From positions 1-39,404 of the forward strand of contig PNOC01000032.1 of assembly GCA_013824615.1 (NCBI GenBank): 39,404 bases of DNA. Direction: 5' to 3'. Both the position numbers and the translations under genes were made by a program. Shown in pieces: positions 14,438 through 21,755 of this stretch; the stretch's first letter is position 1, and the number at the start of each line of letters is the position of its first letter. The notes under the pieces were generated by a model, which was given only the letters and a program-made list of their open reading frames with translations, did no database searches and was not told the DNA's origin. The DNA comes from Thermodesulfovibrio sp. (GTDB taxonomy: Bacteria; Nitrospirota; Thermodesulfovibrionia; Thermodesulfovibrionales; UBA6898).

Positions 14438-15985
14438 ATGTTTGATACTATAAAAGAAAAATTAATTTTTTATGCTCCGGCAGCTGCCTCGGGTATCCTC
14501 CTTACCCTGGCGTTTCCGGCGTATGATTTCTATCTGCTCGCCTGGGCAGGCTTTATTCCGCTTCTCCTTTCCTTGTGGGGAAGAACTCAGAATGAGGCCT
14601 TCAGGACCGGCTTTGTATTCGGGGTAACCTTTTTTTTCAGCACACTCTTCTGGATCTACAATTCGATCCATGTATTCGGCGGGATACCCTTTGCCGCAAG
14701 CCTTGCCATTGTCTTTCTCCTCTGCCTCTTTCTGGGCCTCTACCCTGCATTGTTCGCGTACCTTTTCCTTGCCATTATCAGAAAAACGAAGCTGCCGGCA
14801 CTATTGGCAGCTCCGGTGGTATGGGTCACCCTGGAATTTCTGAGGTCCTATGCACTGACCGGGTTTCCCTGGGCAAGTATCGGATACAGCCAGTACCGCT
14901 TTCTGTCTGTCATTCAGGTCGCTGACATTACCGGCATATACGGCATATCCTTTCTGGTTCTGGCCGTCAACGGAGCAGTAGTTGATTTCGTGCTGATAAA
15001 GCGGAAACTCCGCGAGATGCCGCTCTATCCGGTGGGCTATGCAACCGTCGGACTGCTGGCTCTTGGCCTGGCACTTATTGCATCACTCGGATATGGGACA
15101 TGGCGGCTCGGACAGACCAGGGAGCATGGCAGTTTTTCCGTCAGCATTGTACAGGGGAACATAGAGCAGGATAAAAAATGGGAGCCTGCCTTCCAGAAGG
15201 AGGTCCTGGACATCTATTTTGACCTCTCAAAAAAAGCGGCGGAAGCTTCTCCTCAGCTGATTATCTGGCCTGAAACTGCCATACCCTTTCTCTTTAACTA
15301 TGACGCGGCCAACACCGAAAAACTGACTGCCATGCAGCAATCCCTCAAGGCATACCTGCTGTTCGGATCGGTCATGCTCAGGGAGCGCACAAAGGAAAAG
15401 GCCTTGCTTACCAACTCGGCACTTCTGCTCGATCCGTCCGGAAAGCTGGTGTATAAGTACGACAAGATACATCTCGTCCCGTTCGGGGAATACGTCCCGC
15501 TGCAGAGGATGCTTTTTTTCATCGACAAGCTGGTGACGGGCATCGGAGATTATGTCCCGGGGGAGTCATATGTAAAGGCCGGAACCGATTTCGGCGGGTT
15601 CGGCACCATGATATGCTATGAAATTATTTTCCCGGGGCTCGTGAGAAAGTTCTTTACCAAAGGCGGTGATTTCATGGTGACCATGACAAACGACGCCTGG
15701 TTTGGCAGAACTGCAGGCCCGTATCAACATTTTGCCATGGCGGTCTTCAGGGCCATCGAAAACAGAAAACCGGTAGTCCGGGCAGCAAACACCGGAGTAT
15801 CAGGGCTTATTGACAGCAGCGGCAGAATAACAGCTTCAACCCCGGTTTTCACCCGTCAGATACTGCCCGGAGTGGTAAAAATGGACAATACCCTGACGTT
15901 TTATACAAAATATGGCGATATTTTTTCTTATCTTTGTCTCGTTGTTTTTGTCATTATTGTGCTGAACGTAAAAATATGGAGGTAA
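14438..15985 (+). CDS. lnt: Apolipoprotein N-acyltransferase
   Basis: Lnt adds the third acyl chain to the N-terminal cysteine of lipoproteins in the inner membrane. Several membrane segments fill roughly the first 200 residues, followed by a periplasmic nitrilase-like domain. The catalytic triad is visible: Glu279 in WPETAIP, Lys343 in YDKIHLVPFGEYVP, and Cys393 in MICYEIIFPG, numbering from ATG 14438; these fall near E267, K335 and C387 of E. coli. A final membrane segment (about 492-510) ends the protein. ATG 14405 is in frame and would add 11 residues; neither start has a strong ribosome site. It leads a row with prfB and trpD. Confidence 0.93.
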   Translation: MFDTIKEKLIFYAPAAASGILLTLAFPAYDFYLLAWAGFIPLLLSLWGRTQNEAFRTGFVFGVTFFFSTLFWIYNSIHVFGGIPFAASLAIVFLLCLFLGLYPALFAYLFLAIIRKTKLPALLAAPVVWVTLEFLRSYALTGFPWASIGYSQYRFLSVIQVADITGIYGISFLVLAVNGAVVDFVLIKRKLREMPLYPVGYATVGLLALGLALIASLGYGTWRLGQTREHGSFSVSIVQGNIEQDKKWEPAFQKEVLDIYFDLSKKAAEASPQLIIWPETAIPFLFNYDAANTEKLTAMQQSLKAYLLFGSVMLRERTKEKALLTNSALLLDPSGKLVYKYDKIHLVPFGEYVPLQRMLFFIDKLVTGIGDYVPGESYVKAGTDFGGFGTMICYEIIFPGLVRKFFTKGGDFMVTMTNDAWFGRTAGPYQHFAMAVFRAIENRKPVVRAANTGVSGLIDSSGRITASTPVFTRQILPGVVKMDNTLTFYTKYGDIFSYLCLVVFVIIVLNVKIWR

Positions 15986-15991
15986 TTCATT

Positions 15992-17114
15992 ATGGTTATG
16001 CAGGAAGAATTAAAAGAGGAAATCGGCCTATTGAAGGCAAAAACAGAAGCCCTCAGAGGTTATCTTTGATGTAGACAGAAAAAAAGAGGCGCTTGCCAAA
16101 ATAGAGCAGGACCTGACGCAGCAGGAGGTCTGGTCCTCCCCCGAAAAGTCTAAGGTGCTTTTACAGGAAAAGTCGCGGCTTGAAGTTGCGGTCAATACGT
16201 TTGCCGCTCTGTTCAACAAGCTCAGCTATATTGAAGAATCAGTAGCCATTCTCGATGAGGAGGGAGGGGAGCTTTTCTACCGGGAGTTGAAGAATGACGT
16301 AGTGGCTCTCAGGAAAGACCTGGAGGACCTGGAACTGCAGAACCTGCTCTCCGGAGAACTTGACAGGAACAATGCCATAGTCACCATCCACCCTGGTGCA
16401 GGCGGCACCGAGAGTCAGGACTGGGCCCAGATGCTCATGCGCATGTACCTGCGCTGGGCCGAAATCAGGGGTTACGCAGTGCAGATAGTCGATCTCCAGC
16501 CTGGTGACGAGGCCGGCATCAAGGGAGCTACCATAACCTTCAGCGGAGAGTATGCTTACGGGTATCTGGCCGCAGAAGCCGGGGTGCACCGTCTGGTCAG
16601 GATATCTCCCTATGACGCGAACAAGCGGAGGCATACCTCCTTTGCCGCGGTGATTGTCTACCCCGAGATCGATGAAGATATCAACATAGAAGTAAGGGAC
16701 GAAGACCTGAGAATCGACACCTACCGGGCGTCGGGCGCAGGAGGTCAACATGTGAACAAGACCTCCTCCGCAGTCAGGCTGACACATCTTCCGAGCGGTA
16801 TCATCGTCGCCTGCCAGAATGAGCGTTCGCAGCATAAAAACAAGGCAGTTGCTATGAAAATCCTCAAGGCGCGGCTCTATGACCTTGAAGTGAAGGCAAA
16901 AGAAAAGAGGCTCGACGACATAGCCGGAGACAAAAAAGGCATTGCCTGGGGCAGCCAGATCCGCTCCTATGTACTGCAGCCTTACCGGCTTGTCAAGGAC
17001 CACCGGACCGGGGCTGAGGTCGGCGATGTGGATTCAGTGCTTGACGGAGGCATCGATATGTTCATTAAAGAATTCCTGAAGTTCAGGACACGGAACCAGA
17101 AGGAGGGGGCATGA
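15992..17114 (+). CDS. prfB: Peptide chain release factor 2, with programmed +1 frameshift
   Basis: RF2 ends translation at UAA and UGA. Frame one runs from ATG 15992 (after GGAGG) for 25 codons to RGYL and the in-frame TGA at 16067-16069. Moving one base forward at CTT-TGA continues as DVDRKKEALAK to the stop at 17114, giving 373 residues. The slippery CTTTGA and the upstream AGAGG Shine-Dalgarno-like sequence match the classic autoregulatory site. GGQ falls at residues 250-252 as in E. coli. The stop-recognition tripeptide at 205-207 reads SPY instead of SPF. The stop overlaps the trpD start (ATGA). Confidence 0.96.
16059..16070 (+). promoter_or_regulatory. Programmed +1 frameshift site of prfB
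   Basis: The bases GGTTATCTTTGAT contain the slip codon CTT followed by TGA (16067-16069). An AGAGG internal Shine-Dalgarno-like motif lies just upstream. Low RF2 lets ribosomes slip to the +1 frame (GAT at 16068), so RF2 controls its own synthesis. Confidence 0.93.
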
Positions 17115-18121
17115 TTAAGGAAGCGATAAATCTGGTGGTAAGCGGCATAAATCTGTCAGAACCGGAGATGGCCGGATGCATGCAGGAGATCATGGAAGGC
17201 CGGGCAACCGAGGCCCAGATCGGCTCTCTGCTGACCGCACTTCGGATAAAGGGAGAGACGGTTGAAGAGATTACCGGAGCTGCCAGGATCATGCGTGACA
17301 AGGCCGCCAGGATTAATGCCCCTGAAGGGGTCCTGGATACCTGCGGCACCGGGGGAGATACGTCTCATACCTTCAATATTTCAACAACAACTGCCCTGGT
17401 GGTTGCCGCCGCAGGGGTTCCGGTTGCCAAGCACGGCAACCGTGCGGTTTCAAGCAGGTCAGGGAGTGCTGATGTGCTTGAGGCCCTTGGGATAAAGATT
17501 GATCTTGAGCCTGCAAAGGTAGAGAAATGCCTCTTCGAGACAGGGTTCGGCTTTATGTTCGCCCCGCTCTTCCATCCGGCCATGAAGTATGCTGTCGGGC
17601 CGAGACGCGAGCTCGGCATCAGGACGATCTTTAATATCCTGGGACCTTTGACTAACCCGGCCGGAGCACAGCGTCAGGTCCTCGGAGTTTTTTCGAGCAG
17701 GCTTACAGAGACACTGGCACAGGTGCTGGGGAACCTCGGGGCAGTGGATGCGCTGGTAGTTCACGGAGAGGATGGGCTTGATGAGATAACAATATCGACC
17801 GGGACAAAGGCGTCACGGTTTTCAGAGGGAAAGATCGAGAGTATGTATATGTCTCCCGAAGACTTCGGGCTGCAACGGGGCACAATGCAGGATATGATCG
17901 GCGGAGACAAAGACGAGAATGCAGTGCTTACCGTCCGGATTCTGCAGGGCGAAACGGGACCGAAACGGGACGTCGTGCTGATGAATGCAGCCGCCGCGCT
18001 TATGGTGGCAGGCAGGACACAGGACCTCAGGATAGCATACGAAATAGCCCGCGAGGCGATCGACTCCGGCGCAGCAGCAAGAAAACTTGAGGAAATAAGA
18101 AAGGTTTCAAATTCATTGTAG
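17111..18121 (+). CDS. trpD: Anthranilate phosphoribosyltransferase
   Basis: The 336-residue enzyme transfers phosphoribose from PRPP to anthranilate, the second step of tryptophan synthesis. Signatures are DTCGTGGDTSHTFNIST (PRPP and magnesium site), KHGNRAVSSRSGSADVLEALG, HPAMKYAVGPRRELGIRTIFNILGPLTNPA and VHGEDGLDEITIS. Length is standard. It overlaps the prfB stop by four bases, so the genes are probably co-translated, but no other trp gene is in the window, so trpD is detached from a trp operon. Confidence 0.96.
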   Translation: MIKEAINLVVSGINLSEPEMAGCMQEIMEGRATEAQIGSLLTALRIKGETVEEITGAARIMRDKAARINAPEGVLDTCGTGGDTSHTFNISTTTALVVAAAGVPVAKHGNRAVSSRSGSADVLEALGIKIDLEPAKVEKCLFETGFGFMFAPLFHPAMKYAVGPRRELGIRTIFNILGPLTNPAGAQRQVLGVFSSRLTETLAQVLGNLGAVDALVVHGEDGLDEITISTGTKASRFSEGKIESMYMSPEDFGLQRGTMQDMIGGDKDENAVLTVRILQGETGPKRDVVLMNAAAALMVAGRTQDLRIAYEIAREAIDSGAAARKLEEIRKVSNSL

Positions 18122-18220
18122 CGCGAAATTGTCATTTCCGCTGTCGAGAATCTTTTCTACGGCAGCCAGTGTAGTGCATCATAAATCTCTTTACATATTA
18201 AGCGTTGTGAAAAACATTTG

Positions 18221-18306
18221 CGTCATACCCGCGGAGGCGGGTATCCATGGAGGTTACAACTACTTGAAAAGTTTGGATTGCCGATTAAGAACTTCTGGAA
18301 TGACAG
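18221..18306. repeat. Palindromic intergenic repeat element
   Basis: ATACCCGC (18225-18232) and GCGGGTAT (18237-18244) form a perfect 8-bp hairpin preceded by CGTC. The far end is CTGGAATGACAG (18295-18306), the inverted form of a CTGTCATTCCAG end. Together they look like an 85-bp GTCATTCC-type repeat found between genes in many bacteria. The right end supplies the last codons and stop of the siroheme gene on the minus strand. Confidence 0.55.
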
Positions 18307-18947
18307 CCTTGAAAAAGACTTTTTACGAGTTTATCAAGTTTACCCTGCACCGTTTTTTTCACTTCCTGAATCCCTTTTGCCCTGAGCATCTGCAGCATCT
18401 TTTCAGATGCCAGGCCCTTTAAGAACTTTTCTCTTGCGGATTGTTCCGTTATTTCGGCAAGCGCCCTGATTCTGATGCCATTTATAAATTTAAGATACAC
18501 GCCGATCTCAGGGCCGTAAAGTTTTTCGAGCTCTTTCCTGATCGTCTTCGCCAGAGCGGGGCTCGCCCCGCTCGTCGAGATCGCCAGCGTAAAGGCCCCT
18601 CTCTGTATTACCGAAGGTGCGATGAAGTTGCATAACGGGGGGACATCAACAACATTGACCAGGCCTTCGGCATCTTTTGATACCCGGCTGTTGATTTCGG
18701 TTGAATCGGTTGCGGCGATCACCACAAAGGCCCCCTGGATATCTTTTTTCCGGTAGAGACGGGAGACGTGCTGTATGGACTTGCGGTCTCTCAGCTGCAT
18801 CAGCCGGCTGGTGAGATCGGGACTGACAACCGTCACAGAGGCCCCCGCTTTTATAAGGGCCAGAGCCTTGCGCTCGGCGATCTTCCCGCCTCCGACAATC
18901 ACCACCTTCTTGTCCTGCAGATTAAGGAAAACAGGGTAGTACTTCAT
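18285..18947 (-). CDS. Precorrin-2 dehydrogenase / sirohydrochlorin ferrochelatase family protein
   Basis: The 220-residue protein belongs to the Met8p/CysG-N family, which oxidises precorrin-2 with NAD and may insert iron to make siroheme. It starts MKYYPVFLNLQDKKVVIVGGGKIAERKA, with the NAD-binding GGGKIAERK loop, then AATDSTEIN, VNVVDVPPLCNFIAPS and FTLAISTSGASPALAK. The C-terminal region (about 150-220) is the helical part found in bacterial SirC. The last residues (GCHSRSS) are encoded by an intergenic repeat that has overrun the end of the gene. Haem d1 or cobalamin routes could also use this activity. Confidence 0.9.
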   Translation of the reverse strand: MKYYPVFLNLQDKKVVIVGGGKIAERKALALIKAGASVTVVSPDLTSRLMQLRDRKSIQHVSRLYRKKDIQGAFVVIAATDSTEINSRVSKDAEGLVNVVDVPPLCNFIAPSVIQRGAFTLAISTSGASPALAKTIRKELEKLYGPEIGVYLKFINGIRIRALAEITEQSAREKFLKGLASEKMLQMLRAKGIQEVKKTVQGKLDKLVKSLFQGCHSRSS

Positions 18948-18968
18948 GGCATCATCAGGAAGACCGGG

Positions 18969-19733
18969 CTACTTTTTATCAGATGTCAGGGAGGCAAGCT
19001 CCTTCTTCGCATCTGCAGCTTCAGGTAATGTGGGGAAGGTATCAACAAGCTTTTTTAGAGTTTCAGAAGCCTTGTCCCTCAGGCCGGATTTCTTATAGGC
19101 CTTGCCGAGATTGAGCAGGACTTTTTCAGGCTTCTTGTAGTCAGGATAGGCCTTGAGCAGGCCCTCAAAGCGGTCGATAGCAGCCCCGTAGGTGCCTTTG
19201 TTCATATAGAAGACACCGACCATCAGCTCATAATCCGCCATCGTATTGCGGCACTTCTCAACCCTGAGGTCAATGAGATCCCGGTAAGGGTTTCGCGGAA
19301 AATCGTTTTTGAGCTTCTCAAACTCGGCCAGGGCCTTTGCTGCCCCGCCATATCCGCGCTCCGGACTCTCAATCTGGTTGAAGTAGACCATGGCAATCTG
19401 ATATTGTGCATAGGCTGCATGGCGGTGGTCGGGATACATCTCAAGAAATTTCCGGTATTCAGCAACCGCCAGTTCCGGCTCATCTTCCCTTACATGGGAA
19501 TCGGCTATTCTGAGTTGCGCCAGCGGTGCGAATTTCTTGGTCAGGTCCCTGTTCTTGATCTCGAGAAGGGCAGCACGCGCCTCAGGATATTCTTTATCGT
19601 CGATAAGCTTATTGGCGCGAGTAAAAGACCTCTCTGCATCGAATTCCTCAACAGGTTTTACTACGGATTTTGATGAACAGGCGGAGATGATGCAGGCGAG
19701 AGCGATTACGGCTGAGAGTATATGTTTTTTCAT
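18969..19733 (-). CDS. bamD: BamD-like outer membrane assembly lipoprotein
   Basis: The 254-residue protein has a lipoprotein signal with lipobox IISAC (acylated Cys at about 19) followed by SSKS. Five TPR-like repeats include DDKEYPEARAALLEI, ELAVAEYRKFLEMYPDH, KALAEFEKLKNDFPRNPYRD, YGAAIDRFEGLLKAYPDY and DKASETLKKLVDTFPT. This is the pattern of BamD/YfiO, a partner of BamA in outer-membrane protein insertion. Length agrees. It lies 21 bases upstream of the siroheme gene on the same strand, with no obvious functional link. Confidence 0.87.
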   Translation of the reverse strand: MKKHILSAVIALACIISACSSKSVVKPVEEFDAERSFTRANKLIDDKEYPEARAALLEIKNRDLTKKFAPLAQLRIADSHVREDEPELAVAEYRKFLEMYPDHRHAAYAQYQIAMVYFNQIESPERGYGGAAKALAEFEKLKNDFPRNPYRDLIDLRVEKCRNTMADYELMVGVFYMNKGTYGAAIDRFEGLLKAYPDYKKPEKVLLNLGKAYKKSGLRDKASETLKKLVDTFPTLPEAADAKKELASLTSDKK

Positions 19734-19765
19734 GATAATATTAAAACGCGGACTCTCTGCTCAAG

Positions 19766-21583
19766 TCAAGTCTTCACCGTATCTGCCGCGGGCGGGGGGA
19801 GCGTCCCGTCACCAAATCCGGTGACCCGGTTCCTGCCGTGATGTTTTGAGGCGTAGAGCATTTCATCCGCTTTCTTTATGAGCATTTCATCCGTGTCCGC
19901 ATCCGGAGGGAAGGTGGCATACCCCAGACTTACCGTCACTCTCTGCTGTTCTCCGCCTCCTAAATCAAGGACATAACCGGCAATGCTGGTTCTGAGTCTT
20001 TCAGCAACAATGCGCGCCTGGGAGCCTGAGGTCTCCGGCAGTATGACAGCAAACTCTTCGCCTCCGTACCGTGCTTCGAAATCAGTAGTACGTATGTTGT
20101 TCTGGATGAGCGCGGAAACCGCCCTGAGAACTGTATCACCAGCCTGATGGCCATAGGTATCGTTAAAATTTTTGAAATGGTCGATATCCAGCATCAGCAG
20201 GGAAATATCCCGGCTGTACCGCCTGCTCCGCTCAATCTCTTCATGGAGTTTTTCCCTGAAGACACGGTGGTTATGAAGTCCGGTCAGACCGTCCGTCGTT
20301 GCGTAACGAATGATCTCCTGCTGCATCGTGATGGCCTGGAACGCCTGAAAGGAAAAGTTGAAGAGCATATCCTCATCACTCTGGGTAAACCCTCCGTCCT
20401 TATTAATAATGACAACCAGCCCAAGGACTCCCTTATCGATCGAAGAGAGAGGAATGGCAATAAGATTCCGGATATCCACATGCATCATGGGAGTTTCCGT
20501 AAGCGGTGTATTGACCCTCAGAGGAGTCAGCGTCCTGACAACATTAATAAAAACCCCTTTAAGCATGGACCGGCCGCATTCCATACCTGTATGCTCTTCA
20601 AAGGTATTAATGAAGAATTTAAGTTCCGGATCAAGGGGGTCTCGCGGTTCCATGATAAAGATGGCACTGTACCCGGCCCTCATCAGATCGCGCGTCCTTC
20701 CCAGGAATATCCGGAGAACGACCTCGAGTTCGGCCCCTGAGGCTATGAATCCCATAAGTTCACTCAGAATCGTCTGCTCCCTGACAAGCGCCTGTTCCTT
20801 GTTGACCGCGTCTTCGAGTTTTTCGAGCTTATCCTGCATCGCAGCTGCCATCACATTAACGCTGGTGGAAAGACTTCCGAGCTCGTCATCAGAGGTCAGG
20901 AAGATTCTTTTTTTGATATCGCCGCCGGCTATGGCATTGCTGATCTCCTCTATTTCCCCTAATGGTCTCACGACAGACCGGGAAACGATAATCCGAGCCA
21001 CAATCAGGAGACCGGAAAGGCCCGCTGCTAAAATAATTAGAAACGTCAGCGCCCTCGATTTTGACTGTCTCGCCCGCTCGGAAAGCCTTGTCACCTTCTC
21101 CAGGTCTTCCTTCCAGTGCTCATTTATTCCTGCCAGCGTTTTCTCAATGTAGTCTACTCTTAACTGGCGGTAGGCAGCTTTATGCTCCTCAGTAATCCTG
21201 CCCTCAGCCCTGATCAGTTCCTCCAACAGCCCGGTAAACTGCGGCAATTTAATCAGGGCGATCTGCACCAGCTCTTTTTCTTCGTCATCGAGTTTTACGG
21301 TAGAGGACATTCTCAGGGCCTGTTCATATCCCGCCAGGTCCTTCATAACCGCATTACTATAGCCCTTGCTTTCGGCAAGCTCAAGGTAGTGCTCGGTGCT
21401 GTGCTCAAGATCAATCAGGGTCTGCTTCAGATGTGTGAGATAATCAAATTCTTTCGAAATATCAAACAGCCTGGAGGTTTCAGTACTGATAGTGCTGATT
21501 GTCCTGTAGGAAATAAGAAACGCTGCGATAAATACCGCCGCAACAATAAAGGTATATATGTCAAACTTACGGGATATTTTCAT
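19766..21583 (-). CDS. Membrane-bound diguanylate cyclase with HAMP, GAF-like and GGDEF domains
   Basis: The 605-residue protein probably makes cyclic di-GMP. The order is membrane segment 1 (about 8-27), an extracytoplasmic helical sensor region (30-178), membrane segment 2 (about 178-200) and a HAMP linker (200-255). A coiled-coil follows, then a GAF-like domain (265-415) and a GGDEF domain (430-590). The active-site motif is GGEEF in RYGGEEFAVILPE, and an RTTD sequence five residues before it matches the inhibitory I-site, so product feedback is likely. The sensor resembles four-helix-bundle ligand domains of chemoreceptors. The gene is divergent from the radical SAM gene. Its signal is unknown. 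Confidence 0.92.
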   Translation of the reverse strand: MKISRKFDIYTFIVAAVFIAAFLISYRTISTISTETSRLFDISKEFDYLTHLKQTLIDLEHSTEHYLELAESKGYSNAVMKDLAGYEQALRMSSTVKLDDEEKELVQIALIKLPQFTGLLEELIRAEGRITEEHKAAYRQLRVDYIEKTLAGINEHWKEDLEKVTRLSERARQSKSRALTFLIILAAGLSGLLIVARIIVSRSVVRPLGEIEEISNAIAGGDIKKRIFLTSDDELGSLSTSVNVMAAAMQDKLEKLEDAVNKEQALVREQTILSELMGFIASGAELEVVLRIFLGRTRDLMRAGYSAIFIMEPRDPLDPELKFFINTFEEHTGMECGRSMLKGVFINVVRTLTPLRVNTPLTETPMMHVDIRNLIAIPLSSIDKGVLGLVVIINKDGGFTQSDEDMLFNFSFQAFQAITMQQEIIRYATTDGLTGLHNHRVFREKLHEEIERSRRYSRDISLLMLDIDHFKNFNDTYGHQAGDTVLRAVSALIQNNIRTTDFEARYGGEEFAVILPETSGSQARIVAERLRTSIAGYVLDLGGGEQQRVTVSLGYATFPPDADTDEMLIKKADEMLYASKHHGRNRVTGFGDGTLPPPAADTVKT

Positions 21584-21755
21584 ACATTAACTTTCAGAAA
21601 ACCTTTCAAGGGTAAATCTTTGTACGCCAGGGTCAGGGTGACCCGGATTCAGCCTGCATAACGTAGACTATACCATATTATATCCGGTTTGCTGCATTCC
21701 TGCCCAGAGCAGCACCCTGCTTGCCAAAGAGTCAGGGAGGGTGTTATCTTAACGC

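Noticed and set aside
16067-16069. In-frame TGA of prfB as a second selenocysteine codon
   Set aside because: The sequence after TGA makes sense only in the +1 frame and matches the well-known RF2 frameshift site, so it is not read through in the same frame.
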